Shown here piece by piece: positions 16,631 to 25,938 of a DNA stretch of 64,000 bases. Position 1 is the first letter of the stretch; each line of letters starts with the position of its first letter. A model generated the notes under the pieces. That model saw nothing but the letters and a program-made list of their open reading frames with translations, had not been told where the DNA came from and searched no databases. The DNA is from Kushneria avicenniae. Its GTDB lineage: Bacteria > Pseudomonadota > Gammaproteobacteria > Pseudomonadales > Halomonadaceae. The stretch covers positions 124,001 through 188,000 of the forward strand of contig NZ_FOLY01000002.1 in the NCBI RefSeq assembly GCF_900112585.1, read 5' to 3'. The translations under genes and the position numbers were made by a program.

Positions 16631-17146
16631 ATGACGCAGTCGCCTGAGCAGTATGTCGTCATGGGCAAGCTGACCAGCCCCTATGGCGTAAAAGGGTGGC
16701 TTCGCGTGTATTCGTGGACCAGCCCGATGGAGGGCATCCTCGACTACGAGACATGGCTGGTCGAGCAAGACGGGCAGCGCACGCCCATGACCCTGCGCAA
16801 CGGTCAGCGTCACGGCAAGGGCCTGATTGTCCGGCTTGATGGCGTGGATTCACGCGAGGCCGCAGAGCGTGTCGCCGGTGCTACCGTGCTTTTGAAAGCG
16901 GCGGAACTGCCAAGTCTTTCACAAGACGAGTACTACTGGTATCAGCTCGAGGGGCTTGCCGTTCAGACGAACAACGGTGTTGCACTGGGACGCGTCGAGT
17001 ATCTCTTCGAGACCGGTGCCAATGACGTTCTGGTGGTTCGCGGTGAAGACCGTGAGCGCCTGATTCCGTTTCTGCCGGATGACGTGATTCAGAAGGTGGA
17101 TCTGCAGGGCGGTGTCATGACCGTCGACTGGGATCCCGATTTTTGA
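16631..17146 (+). CDS. rimM: Ribosome maturation factor RimM
   Basis: RimM helps mature the 30S head and binds S19. The 171-residue protein has an N-terminal barrel (about 8-95) beginning VVMGKLTSPYGVKGWLRVYSW and a PRC-barrel domain (about 98-170) with YYWYQLEGLAV and GANDVLVVRG. It follows rpsP by 17 bases and precedes trmD by 32, in the standard operon order. The ATG at 16631 has a weak ribosome site and is placed by the family N-terminus. Confidence 0.96.
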   Translation: MTQSPEQYVVMGKLTSPYGVKGWLRVYSWTSPMEGILDYETWLVEQDGQRTPMTLRNGQRHGKGLIVRLDGVDSREAAERVAGATVLLKAAELPSLSQDEYYWYQLEGLAVQTNNGVALGRVEYLFETGANDVLVVRGEDRERLIPFLPDDVIQKVDLQGGVMTVDWDPDF

Positions 17147-17178
17147 GCGTGTCGTCCCCGTCTGACGAGTAATGGGTT

Positions 17179-17973
17179 GTGTGGATCGGAGTGGTATCGC
17201 TGTTTCCGGAGATGTTCGATGCGATTACCCGCTACGGGGTGACCGGTCGCGCCGTTGAGCGTGGTCTGATGCGCATCGACTGCTGGAATCCGCGTGACTA
17301 CGCGCTGGATCGCTACCGCAGCGTGGATGATCGTCCCTACGGGGGCGGCCCCGGCATGCTGATGAAGGTCGACACCCTGCGTAGTGCCATTGCCGAGGCC
17401 CGGCGCCATGGCGAACAGCAGTCCGGGCAGGACGACGATGCGCCGGTACGCGTGATCTATCTTTCCCCCCAGGGGCGAAAGCTGGATCAGGAAGGCGTCA
17501 GACAGCTGGCTTCCAACAGCAGACTGGTACTGGTCGCCGGACGCTACGAGGGCATCGATGAGCGCGTCATCGATCTGGATATCGATGAAGAGTGGTCCAT
17601 CGGTGACTACGTGCTCAGCGGCGGTGAACTGCCGGCAATGGTGCTGTGTGATGCCGTGGCGCGGCTGGTGCCCGGCGTGCTGGGTCACCAGGCGTCGGCC
17701 GAAGAGGACTCCTTCAGTGATGGCCTGCTGGATTGTCCGCACTACACGCGTCCGGAAGAGGTCGATGGACGACGTGTGCCGCAGGTATTGCTGGGCGGCC
17801 ATCACGGCGAGATTCGCCGCTGGCGTCTCAAGCAGTCACTGGGGCGGACATGGCAGCGTCGTCCGGAGCTTCTGCAGGAGATGATACTCGATGCCGAGCA
17901 GCAAAAGCTGCTGGATGAGTTCATCAATGAACACGCATCGGTAGAGGCCGATGCGGCGGTGCGGGACCCTTGA
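17179..17973 (+). CDS. trmD: tRNA (guanine37-N1)-methyltransferase TrmD
   Basis: TrmD methylates G37 of tRNAs with a G36 using S-adenosylmethionine, preventing +1 frameshifts. The 264-residue SPOUT-fold protein begins [13 protein letters not shown], has [13 protein letters not shown], the trefoil-knot cofactor loop ([15 protein letters not shown] and [15 protein letters not shown]), and the C-terminal [19 protein letters not shown] segment. The start is GTG, selected because it gives the conserved N-terminus. Confidence 0.97.
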   Translation: MWIGVVSLFPEMFDAITRYGVTGRAVERGLMRIDCWNPRDYALDRYRSVDDRPYGGGPGMLMKVDTLRSAIAEARRHGEQQSGQDDDAPVRVIYLSPQGRKLDQEGVRQLASNSRLVLVAGRYEGIDERVIDLDIDEEWSIGDYVLSGGELPAMVLCDAVARLVPGVLGHQASAEEDSFSDGLLDCPHYTRPEEVDGRRVPQVLLGGHHGEIRRWRLKQSLGRTWQRRPELLQEMILDAEQQKLLDEFINEHASVEADAAVRDP

Positions 17974-18096
17974 GAGGGCCATGCCCTGCAAGGGGGTGCC
18001 GCGTCACCCACGAATCGACCCCGCGCATGTCGCCGGGATCAAGGACGCCGGTGTTGCAGACATTGCTGCCGGGTCCGGTCACATTGGAGAAATGTC

Positions 18097-18462
18097 ATGA
18101 GCAGCAAGAACCTGATTATCCAGGCGCTTGAAAACGAGCAGCTGGACAGGGAAGTACCGAATTTCGGCCCCGGCGACACTGTCGTGGTACAGGTCAAGGT
18201 CGTGGAAGGCAGCCGTGAGCGTCTGCAGGCGTTCGAAGGCGTTGTCATCGGCAAGCGCAACCGTGGTCTGAACTCTGCGTTCACCGTGCGCAAGGTTTCC
18301 CACGGTGTTGGCGTCGAGCGTACCTTCCAGACCTACAGCCGTCAGGTTGACAGCATCGAAGTGCGTCGTCGCGGTGATGTTCGTCAGGCCAAGCTCTACT
18401 ACCTGCGCGAGCGCAGCGGCAAGTCTGCACGCATCAAGGAAAAGCTTACCAAGAAGTCCTGA
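18097..18462 (+). CDS. rplS: 50S ribosomal protein L19
   Basis: L19 sits at the subunit interface. The 121-residue protein has the family core: [36 protein letters not shown] and [24 protein letters not shown] stands before the ATG. It ends the rpsP operon and is followed at 18503 by a strong intrinsic terminator. Confidence 0.98.
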   Translation: MSSKNLIIQALENEQLDREVPNFGPGDTVVVQVKVVEGSRERLQAFEGVVIGKRNRGLNSAFTVRKVSHGVGVERTFQTYSRQVDSIEVRRRGDVRQAKLYYLRERSGKSARIKEKLTKKS

Positions 18463-18502
18463 GCCTTTCCGGCACTGCCCGGCGTCATCGGGCAGTTTCC
18501 AC

Positions 18503-18538
18503 AAGACCCCGCACCATGCATCATGGGCGGGGTCTTTG
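18503..18538 (+). terminator. Terminator of the rpsP-rplS operon
   Basis: AAGACCCCGC pairs with GCGGGGTCTT (10-bp stem, 14-base loop containing CCAT/ATGG) and is followed by TTTGT. It lies 41 bases after the rplS stop. Confidence 0.8.
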
Positions 18539-18638
18539 TCTGTCCGGGCAAGGGCGTTTTATCTGTTCGGGAAAGGGGGCGGCACCTGTGCCGAACGCCC
18601 GGGTCGTATGGAGCGTCGAGTTTTCATGAGAGACCGTC

Positions 18639-19526
18639 ATGTCCAGCCAGTTGATTGAAGCCTTTCTTGATGCGCTCTGGCTCGAGCGCGGTGCCAGCAT
18701 GCACACGCTTGATGCCTATCGATCCGATCTGATGCACTGGCAGCGCTACCTGTCCCGTCATGACATGGCGCTTCTGGCGCCGGACAGCCGGACCTATCAC
18801 GGCCTCATCGAGGAGCGGCGCCGTGACGGTTATCAGGCGCGCTCCGATGCCCGGCTGACCTCCAGTCTGCGTCGCTTTTATCGCTGGGCGCTGGTGACCG
18901 GTCAGATCGACAGTGACCCGCTGGCCGATATCGTGGCGCCCCGGGCCCGACCGGAACTGCCCGGTACGCTTGAAGAAGAAGAGGTCGAGCGCCTGCTGGG
19001 CGCGCCGGATATCACGACGGCACTGGGGCTGCGCGACCGGGCCATGCTGGAAGTGCTCTACAGCTGCGGGCTGCGCGTTTCCGAACTGGTGGGGCTGCGG
19101 GTGGACAGCGTCAACCTGCGTCAGGGCGTTGTCCGGGTGCTGGGCAAGGGCGATGCCGAGCGGCTGGTACCCATGGGGGAGCCGGCTGTTGAATGGCTCG
19201 AGCGCTATCTGCACGAAGGGCGCGGCGAGCTGATGAGCGACATTACTCGAGCACCGCTCTTTCCGGGCCGCAGCGACGGTTTCATGATGCGACAGACCTT
19301 CTGGTATCGCATCAAGCATCACGCCACGCGAGCCGGTATCGACGCGCCGCTGTCGCCGCATACCCTGCGCCACGCCTTTGCCACCCATCTGCTCAACCAC
19401 GGTGCCAATCTGCGTGTGCTGCAGGAACTTCTCGGCCATCGTGACCTCTCTACCACACAGATCTACACCCGAGTGGCCCAGGCACGTCTTGAAGCCATTC
19501 ATGCCAAACATCATCCACGGGGCTGA
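18639..19526 (+). CDS. xerD: Site-specific tyrosine recombinase XerD
   Basis: XerD, with XerC, resolves chromosome dimers at dif under FtsK control. The 295-residue protein has the SAM-like core-binding domain (about 5-90) and a catalytic domain with Arg146 (GLRVSELVGL), Lys170, His241 and Arg244 (HTLRHAFATHLL), His267 (LGHRDLS) and nucleophile Tyr276 (TTQIYTRVA), all in the expected positions. The dsbC gene directly downstream (as in E. coli) supports XerD rather than XerC. Confidence 0.95.
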   Translation: MSSQLIEAFLDALWLERGASMHTLDAYRSDLMHWQRYLSRHDMALLAPDSRTYHGLIEERRRDGYQARSDARLTSSLRRFYRWALVTGQIDSDPLADIVAPRARPELPGTLEEEEVERLLGAPDITTALGLRDRAMLEVLYSCGLRVSELVGLRVDSVNLRQGVVRVLGKGDAERLVPMGEPAVEWLERYLHEGRGELMSDITRAPLFPGRSDGFMMRQTFWYRIKHHATRAGIDAPLSPHTLRHAFATHLLNHGANLRVLQELLGHRDLSTTQIYTRVAQARLEAIHAKHHPRG

Positions 19527-19533
19527 CTTACCC

Positions 19534-20295
19534 ATGTCCATGTCGCATGCTTTTCCCTTTCGTTCGCTGTTGACCGGTGCCCTGCTGGCCGGTGCCGTGC
19601 TGTCTCAGGGGGTACAGGCCGATGATGCCGATATCCCGAAAAACCTTGGTGATCGTCTGGTCGTCAACGGTCAGAAAATGCCGGTGCGTTCAGTGGAGGA
19701 CTCGCCCATCCCGGGCCTTTACGAAGTGCAGCTGGACAATGGTCAGACCCTCTACAGTGACAAGGACGGGCAGTATCTGCTGGTCGGCGATCTCTATCGC
19801 AACAGTGATGGACAGATGGTCAATCTGACCGAGCAGAAACAGCAGCAGCATCGCGTCGAGCTGCTCAAGCAGATTCCTGACAAGGATACGGTCGTGTTCC
19901 GTCCTGCCGGTGAGGTCAAGGCTGTGATCAACGTCTTTACCGATACCACCTGCCCCTACTGTCGCAAGTTTCATGAAGAAGTGCCCGAACTCAACAAGCG
20001 CGGGATCGAGGTGCGTTATCTGGCCTTCCCGCGGGCCGGCATGGAAGGCAAGGGCGCACGTGAGCTCAGTCAGGTCTGGTGCAGTGACAATCGCAGTGAA
20101 GCCATGACCGCCGCCAAGCAGGGCAAAAAGCTCAAGAGCAGGGCCGACTGTGACACGCCCATCGCCTCGCAGTTTGCGCTCGGCAAACAGATGGCCATCC
20201 AGGGCACGCCGGCACTGATCCTGCCGGACGGCCGCATGATCCCGGGCTATGTGCCGGTGGATCGGCTGGTGGGCATGCTGGGCCTGGAGAATTGA
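19534..20295 (+). CDS. dsbC: Periplasmic disulfide isomerase DsbC (CPYC active site)
   Basis: DsbC reshuffles wrong disulfides in the periplasm and is kept reduced by DsbD. The 253-residue precursor has a signal peptide (1-29, cleavage after VQA), an N-terminal dimerisation domain (about 35-95), a helical linker and a thioredoxin domain. The active site is CPYC (Cys140, Cys143) in TDTTCPYCRKFH; E. coli DsbC has CGYC and DsbG has CPYC. The second Cys pair (VWC...ADC) and the cis-Pro loop QGTPAL are DsbC-like. The ATG at 19534 is chosen for the signal peptide; another ATG lies two codons on. Confidence 0.9.
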   Translation: MSMSHAFPFRSLLTGALLAGAVLSQGVQADDADIPKNLGDRLVVNGQKMPVRSVEDSPIPGLYEVQLDNGQTLYSDKDGQYLLVGDLYRNSDGQMVNLTEQKQQQHRVELLKQIPDKDTVVFRPAGEVKAVINVFTDTTCPYCRKFHEEVPELNKRGIEVRYLAFPRAGMEGKGARELSQVWCSDNRSEAMTAAKQGKKLKSRADCDTPIASQFALGKQMAIQGTPALILPDGRMIPGYVPVDRLVGMLGLEN

Positions 20296-20342
20296 TAAAA
20301 GGGCATTCATGGAAGTCCCGCAGAGCGTTACACTGCTTCTCC

Positions 20343-20365
20343 CCCGGCGCTTTGACTGCGCCGGG
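20343..20365 (+). other. Hairpin between dsbC and hom
   Basis: CCCGGCGC pairs with GCGCCGGG (8 bp, 7-base loop) 47 bases after the dsbC stop. There is no T-run after it, so it may be a weak terminator or leader structure of hom. No ThrL-like peptide was found. Confidence 0.3.
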
Positions 20366-20412
20366 TATAACAGTCATGCAGCGTTGAGATCAGTAGACCA
20401 GGGGGCAAGACG

Positions 20413-21729
20413 GTGGAACCGGTAAAGGTAGGCATCTGTGGACTCGGGACCGTGGGCAGCGGCACGTTCAATGTACTCGTGCGTAACGCCCAGGACATTG
20501 AACGTCGTGCCGGCCGCGCCATTATGGTGACGCAGATCGGCGCACGGCGCGATGTTCCGCAGGTCGACCTGACCGGCATCAATGTCACCCGGGATGTCTT
20601 CGAGGTCGCGCGTAACCCCGATATCGATGTCGTGGTCGAGCTGATCGGCGGCTATGATGTGGCCCGCGAGCTGGTGCTGGAGGCCATTCGCCATGGCAAG
20701 CACGTGGTCACCGCCAACAAGGCCCTGATCGCCGTGCACGGCAACGAAATCTTCCGCGCGGCCGCCGAGCAGGGCGTCATTGTTGCCTTCGAAGCGGCCG
20801 TCGCCGGCGGTATTCCGGTCATCAAGTCGCTGCGCGAGGGTCTGGGCGCCAACCGTATCCAGTGGGTGGCCGGCATCATCAACGGTACCGGCAACTATAT
20901 CCTGACCCACATGCGCGACGAGGGCCGCGCGTTCGAGGACGTGCTGGCCGAAGCTCAGGCACTCGGGTATGCCGAAGCCGATCCGACCTTTGATGTTGAA
21001 GGCATCGACGCCGCCCACAAGCTGACCATCCTGGCCTCGATCGCCTATGGCGTGCCGCTGCAGTTTGAGCGCGCCTATACCGAGGGCATCTCTCGCATCA
21101 CCTTTGATGATGTCAAACAGGCCGATGCCCTCGGCTACATCATCAAGCATCTGGGCATTTCCAGGCGCACCGAGGATGGCGTCGAGCTGCGCGTCCATCC
21201 GGCGCTCATCCCGAAAGAGCGCCTGCTGGCCAACGTGCACGGGGTCAAGAATGCCATCGAGGTGATGGGCGACGCTGTGGGGCCGACGCTCTATTACGGC
21301 GCCGGCGCCGGCGCCGAGCCGACGGCCTCGGCGGTCGTGGCCGATCTACTGGACGTGGCACGCGACATGGCCACCCATCATGACTATCGCACGCCGTACC
21401 TGGCCTTCAGCGGCATCGTGGAAGGTGACGAGAGTCTGCCGATCCTGCCGATGGAGAACATCGTCACCGCCTACTATCTGCGCCTGCAGGCAGTGGACCG
21501 CCCCGGCGTTCTGGCGCGGGTGGCGACCATTCTGGCCGAGCAGGGCGTGAGCATCGAAGCCCTGATCCAGAAGGAAGCCACCGAAGGCGAGCTGGTGCCG
21601 ATCATCATCACCACCCATCGCACCCGTGAAGCCGGTATGAACGAAGCAATTCGACAGCTCGAGGCACTGGCGGACATCGCCGGGCCGGTAACCCGCATCC
21701 GTATCGAACATCTCGACGAAACCGTCTGA
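20413..21729 (+). CDS. hom: Homoserine dehydrogenase
   Basis: This enzyme reduces aspartate semialdehyde to homoserine, the branch to threonine and methionine. The 438-residue monofunctional form has an N-terminal NAD(P) fold (VGICGLGTVGSGTF), the catalytic domain with EAAVAGGIPVIKSLREGL and the GIINGTGNYILT signature, and a C-terminal ACT regulatory domain (about 350-430; RPGVLARVATILAEQGVSIEAL). It has no aspartokinase part. The start is GTG behind GGGGG. It precedes thrC by 17 bases, so both form a threonine operon inserted between dsbC and recJ, as in pseudomonads. Confidence 0.96.
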   Translation: MEPVKVGICGLGTVGSGTFNVLVRNAQDIERRAGRAIMVTQIGARRDVPQVDLTGINVTRDVFEVARNPDIDVVVELIGGYDVARELVLEAIRHGKHVVTANKALIAVHGNEIFRAAAEQGVIVAFEAAVAGGIPVIKSLREGLGANRIQWVAGIINGTGNYILTHMRDEGRAFEDVLAEAQALGYAEADPTFDVEGIDAAHKLTILASIAYGVPLQFERAYTEGISRITFDDVKQADALGYIIKHLGISRRTEDGVELRVHPALIPKERLLANVHGVKNAIEVMGDAVGPTLYYGAGAGAEPTASAVVADLLDVARDMATHHDYRTPYLAFSGIVEGDESLPILPMENIVTAYYLRLQAVDRPGVLARVATILAEQGVSIEALIQKEATEGELVPIIITTHRTREAGMNEAIRQLEALADIAGPVTRIRIEHLDETV

Positions 21730-21746
21730 TCAGAGGCGCACAGACC

Positions 21747-23144
21747 ATGCGTTATATCAGTACGCGCGGCAACGCGCCCGCGCTGAACTTTGAAGAAGCG
21801 GTCCTGACCGGGCTGGCGCCCGATGGCGGCCTGTACGTGCCGGAAACGCTGCCGCAGTTCTCCCGTGACGAGATCGCGGCGATGGCCGGCCAGCCCTATA
21901 CCGAGATCGCCTTTCGGGTCATGAAGCCCTTTGTCGGCGGCGAGATTGACGATGACACCCTGCGCGGGATCATCAATGACTGCTATGCCACCTTCAAGCA
22001 TGACGCCGTAGTGCCGCTCAAGCAGCTCTCTCATGATCACTGGTTGATGGAGCTCTTTCACGGGCCGACGCTGGCCTTCAAGGATGTCGCGCTGCAGCTG
22101 CTGGGCCGCCTGCTGGATCACTTTCTCAAAAAGCGTGGCGAGAAGGCGGTCATCATGGGCGCCACTTCCGGCGATACCGGCTCGGCCGCCATCGAGGGCT
22201 GTCGCCACTGTGACAACCTCGATATCTTCATCCTGCATCCGTATCAGCGGGTTTCCGAGGTGCAGCGTCGCCAGATGACCACGGTGCTTGCTGATAACGT
22301 CCACAACATCGCCATCGAAGGCAACTTTGATGACGCCCAGGCCATCGTCAAGGCCAGTTTCGCCGATCAGGGCTTCCTGAACGGGACCCGACTGATCGCG
22401 GTCAACTCGATCAACTGGGCGCGCATCATGGCGCAGATCGTCTATTACTTCGCCTCGGGCGTAGCGCTGGGCGCCCCGCATCGCGAGGTCAGCTTCACGG
22501 TGCCGTCGGCCAACTTCGGCAATCTGTTTGCCGGTTATACAGCCAGCCGCATGGGGCTGCCGGTGAAACAGTTCGTGATCGCCACCAACGCCAACGACAT
22601 TCTGCACCGGACGCTGGCCGACAACGATTTCTCCAAACGCGAGCTGGCGGCGACCCTGGCGCCCTCGATGGATATCGTGGTGTCATCCAACTTCGAACGG
22701 CTGCTCTTTGACGCCTATGATCGCGACGGCGAGCAGGTGCGGGCGCTGCTGGAGCGCTTTCAGCAGGAGCCGGCCGTGCTGGCCGAGGCACCACTGGCCC
22801 GGCTGCGCGAGACATTCGGCAGCCACCGCGTGGATGATGACACCATCCTCGAGGTGATCCGCGAGGCTTTCGAGCGCACCGGCGAGCTGCTGGATCCACA
22901 TACCGCCACCGGTTATCGCGCTGCCGAGGTGGCGCGCAGTGATGCCACCACGCCCATGATCACGCTGGCCACCGCGCATCCGGCCAAGTTCGAGGACGCC
23001 GTGGTGCGGGCCGGCTTTGAAGGCGCAGCGCTGCCGGAGTCCATGAGCGATCTGATGGATCGTGAGGAGCGCTACGATGTGCTGCCGGCCAATGCGCAGG
23101 AGGTTCAGCGTTTTGTCGCCGAACATCGTGTGGCCAGCAGTTGA
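21747..23144 (+). CDS. thrC: Threonine synthase
   Basis: ThrC converts O-phosphohomoserine to threonine with pyridoxal phosphate. The 465-residue protein is of the long class found in proteobacteria, with N-terminal APDGGLYVPETLP, the Schiff-base lysine Lys112 in GPTLAFKDVALQ, and the phosphate-binding loop GATSGDTGSAAIEG. It completes the route started by hom directly upstream. Confidence 0.96.
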   Translation: MRYISTRGNAPALNFEEAVLTGLAPDGGLYVPETLPQFSRDEIAAMAGQPYTEIAFRVMKPFVGGEIDDDTLRGIINDCYATFKHDAVVPLKQLSHDHWLMELFHGPTLAFKDVALQLLGRLLDHFLKKRGEKAVIMGATSGDTGSAAIEGCRHCDNLDIFILHPYQRVSEVQRRQMTTVLADNVHNIAIEGNFDDAQAIVKASFADQGFLNGTRLIAVNSINWARIMAQIVYYFASGVALGAPHREVSFTVPSANFGNLFAGYTASRMGLPVKQFVIATNANDILHRTLADNDFSKRELAATLAPSMDIVVSSNFERLLFDAYDRDGEQVRALLERFQQEPAVLAEAPLARLRETFGSHRVDDDTILEVIREAFERTGELLDPHTATGYRAAEVARSDATTPMITLATAHPAKFEDAVVRAGFEGAALPESMSDLMDREERYDVLPANAQEVQRFVAEHRVASS

Positions 23145-23161
23145 GCGACAGGGCACAGGAC

Positions 23162-23272
23162 ATGGGCGATATTCCGCTGGGCTGCATGATATGTACCTGG
23201 TCTGAAATGCCCATCGAGTGCCCGGCCCTTTTGCATCTGGAACGCTGGTCTCAGCGTCTGACCGAGCGCTAG
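23162..23272 (+). CDS. Possible small ORF (36 residues) between thrC and recJ
   Basis: In the 241-base gap an ATG with AGGG eight bases upstream opens a 36-codon frame containing CMIC near the start, a third Cys, two Trp and a C-terminal ERWSQRLTER helix-like segment. Codon use is like the neighbours. It could be a chance frame; no family is recognised. Confidence 0.25.
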   Translation: MGDIPLGCMICTWSEMPIECPALLHLERWSQRLTER

Positions 23273-23385
23273 GCCTTCCAGAGACGGGTCATGATGCCCC
23301 TGACCTGATCCTTTTGATCGCCCCATCCACAAGGCTGCGCTGACATGACCGATGTCGGTGCAGCCTTTCAGCATCCGGAGTCCTC

Positions 23386-25188
23386 TTGGATAACGCGCGT
23401 AACGTCCTGCCCCCGCTGCTGGATAAACGAATCCTACAGCGCCCCTGTCATGAAGGCCTCTATCAGGAAGCCATTGACACCGGCATGACCGAGCTGCAGG
23501 CGCGGATTCTGGCCGGGCGCCTCAAGGACCCGCGGGCACCGGTCTCGGCACTGGTGGCGCCGGCGCTGCGTTATATCGAACATCCCGAGAAGCTCTGTGA
23601 TGCGACCCGCGGCGCCGAGCGTATTGCCCGGGCGGTGATCGACGGTGAGCACATCGGTATCATCACCGACTATGACGTCGATGGTATTACCTCCCACGTC
23701 GTGATCCTGCGAACGCTTGCCGAGCTCTTTGGTGTGCCGCGCGAGCGACTTCACAGCCTCATCGGTCATCGCATCAATGACGGCTACGGTATCAGCAGCG
23801 CGCTGGTGGACAGGACGCTGGCGCTCACGCCGCGCCCGTCGCTGATCATCAGCGCCGACTGCGGCTCCAGCGACGAGCCGCGATTGGCACGCCTCAAAGA
23901 CGCCGGTATCGACGTGGTGGTGACCGACCATCACGCCCTGCCCATCGAAGGGCCGCCGGCCTCGGCCTTCGCGGTGGTCAACCCGTCGCGCGCCGACTGT
24001 GATTACCCTGATGCCACCATCGCCGGCTGCATGGTGTGCTGGCTTTTGATGTCCCTGACCCGCTCGCATCTGATCGGGGCCGGCCAATTGGCTCCGGATA
24101 CCCCCAAGCTGTCGCCGTGGCTTGCCTATGTGGCGCTGGGGACGGTAGCCGACTGCGTGTCGCTGGGCGACAGCGCCATCAATCGCGCGGTGGTCACGCT
24201 TGGCCTCAAGCTGATCAATCGCATGGAGGCCCCGTGCTGGCGAATGATGGCCGAGCGACTGGGGCCGGACAGCACGCCGTTTGATGCCGAGACGCTGGCT
24301 TTTCAGATGGGCCCGCGCATCAACGCCCGCTCGCGGCTGGACGATCCGTACGCGGCGCTGCACTTCATGCTGGCCGAGGATGACGCCAGTGCCCGTCGCT
24401 ATCTCAACGTGCTGGATGACGACAACCAGTCGCGCAAGGCGATCGAGTCCGATATGGCCGAGCAGGCGCGCGCCATGGCCCATCAGCAGCTGGAGCAGGG
24501 GGCTCGCGTGCTGGTGGTGCACCTGCCCGAGGGCCATCCTGGCGTGCAGGGCATCGTCGCCTCGCGGCTGGTGCAGGCCTTCGGGCGGCCGGCCGTGGTA
24601 CTGACCCAGGCGCCCGACCCCGAGATGCTGACCGGCTCCGGTCGCTCGGTGGAAGGGCTGCATCTGCGTGATGCCCTTCAGCGTGCCAGTGAGCTGGCTC
24701 CCGGCGCACTGCCGCGTTTTGGCGGCCACAGCGGGGCGGCAGGCGTTGGCGTGCCGCACGCCGAGCTCGGGGCGTTTCGTCAGGCACTGGCCACGGCCAT
24801 CGACGAGCAACTGGGGGATCGTGAACTCTATCCGCTGATTCTCAGCGACGGCACGCTCGAGCCTGACCAGCTGGCGTTGCCGATTCTCGATGAACTCGAG
24901 GCGCTGGCGCCCTTTGGTCGCGAGTTCGAAGCGCCGATCTTCGAGGGGCGTTTCGTGGTGGACCAGGCGCGACTGGTAGGCAGCGAGGGCAACCATCTGA
25001 TGATGACACTGGACGCCGGCGCGCAGATGGTGCGTGCGATCTGGTTTCGCGCCGTCACGCCGGGCGAGAGCATGCCGGTCGCGGCGGGGGAGGCGGTTCG
25101 CTGTGCCTATCGTCTGTCGCGCAATCGCTATCGGGGGCGGGAAAGCCTGCAACTGATGATCGAGCACGCCAAGCAGATTACAGGGTAG
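23386..25188 (+). CDS. recJ: Single-stranded-DNA exonuclease RecJ
   Basis: RecJ is a 5'-3' ssDNA exonuclease acting in RecF recombination, base excision and mismatch repair. The 600-residue product has the DHH phosphoesterase motifs TDYDVDG (Asp95, Asp97, Asp99), the SADCGSSD region and TDHH (181-183). The DHHA1 motif GGHSGAAGVGV and a C-terminal OB-fold-like part follow. It starts at a TTG with GGAG seven bases before. Slightly longer than E. coli RecJ (577). Confidence 0.94.
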   Translation: MDNARNVLPPLLDKRILQRPCHEGLYQEAIDTGMTELQARILAGRLKDPRAPVSALVAPALRYIEHPEKLCDATRGAERIARAVIDGEHIGIITDYDVDGITSHVVILRTLAELFGVPRERLHSLIGHRINDGYGISSALVDRTLALTPRPSLIISADCGSSDEPRLARLKDAGIDVVVTDHHALPIEGPPASAFAVVNPSRADCDYPDATIAGCMVCWLLMSLTRSHLIGAGQLAPDTPKLSPWLAYVALGTVADCVSLGDSAINRAVVTLGLKLINRMEAPCWRMMAERLGPDSTPFDAETLAFQMGPRINARSRLDDPYAALHFMLAEDDASARRYLNVLDDDNQSRKAIESDMAEQARAMAHQQLEQGARVLVVHLPEGHPGVQGIVASRLVQAFGRPAVVLTQAPDPEMLTGSGRSVEGLHLRDALQRASELAPGALPRFGGHSGAAGVGVPHAELGAFRQALATAIDEQLGDRELYPLILSDGTLEPDQLALPILDELEALAPFGREFEAPIFEGRFVVDQARLVGSEGNHLMMTLDAGAQMVRAIWFRAVTPGESMPVAAGEAVRCAYRLSRNRYRGRESLQLMIEHAKQITG

Positions 25189-25306
25189 GCGGTGCCCGTG
25201 CACTCGACGCCCGGCCAGCGGCTGTCGATAATACCTTCAGGCGCCACAAGCGCTGAATGCCCTGCGCGACCCACCCGGTCGCCCGACAACAAGAAGGATA
25301 TGATCG

Positions 25307-25921
25307 ATGGATGCTTCAGTGAGCCGACATCGCCTGCACGAAGACATCATGGCCATCATGCTGGGCTCGGCCTGCGCCGCGCTGGGCGTCGGGCTTTATG
25401 AACACGCCCAGATCCTGATCGGCAGTACCGCCGGTATCGCGCTTTTGATCACCTACGTGACCGGCTGGAGCTTTGGCCCGGTCTTTTTCGTGGTGAACCT
25501 GCCATTTTACTGGCTCGCCTGGCAGCGGGTCGGCCATCAGTTTGCGCTCAAGACCTTCGCCGCCATCGCGCTGCTCTCCTGGATCAGCTGGAATCTACCC
25601 GGCTGGGTCGAGATCGGTGAGGTGGAACCGCTGTTCTCGGCCCTGATGGGCGGTGCACTGATCGGCCTTGGCGTGCTGGCGCTCTTTCGCCATCGCGGCA
25701 GTCTGGGCGGTTTCAACATTCTGGCCCTGTATCTGCAGGACCGCCGCGGCTGGAGCGCCGGCAAGGTGCAGCTTACGCTGGACGCGCTGGTCATGCTCAT
25801 GGCGTTTTTCGTGCTGCCCCCGGCCAACGTGGCCTATTCCATTCTGGGGGCTGCAGTGCTGGGCGTTATTCTGACCCTCAACCATCGGCCCGGCCGCTAT
25901 ACCGGCACCAGCAGCAACTAG
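25307..25921 (+). CDS. YitT-family (DUF161) membrane protein
   Basis: A 204-residue integral membrane protein with five or six hydrophobic segments (about residues 16-34, 40-56, 58-73, 82-98, 110-128, 158-190). The segment SACAALGVGLYEHAQILIGSTAGIALLITY-like start and the GSLGGFNILALYLQ stretch fit the YitT/DUF161 family, but the C-terminal cytoplasmic DUF2179 domain is missing. AAGGA stands nine bases before the ATG. Function in this family is unknown. Confidence 0.75.
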   Translation: MDASVSRHRLHEDIMAIMLGSACAALGVGLYEHAQILIGSTAGIALLITYVTGWSFGPVFFVVNLPFYWLAWQRVGHQFALKTFAAIALLSWISWNLPGWVEIGEVEPLFSALMGGALIGLGVLALFRHRGSLGGFNILALYLQDRRGWSAGKVQLTLDALVMLMAFFVLPPANVAYSILGAAVLGVILTLNHRPGRYTGTSSN

Positions 25922-25938
25922 CGTTGGCGTGGCGGAAT

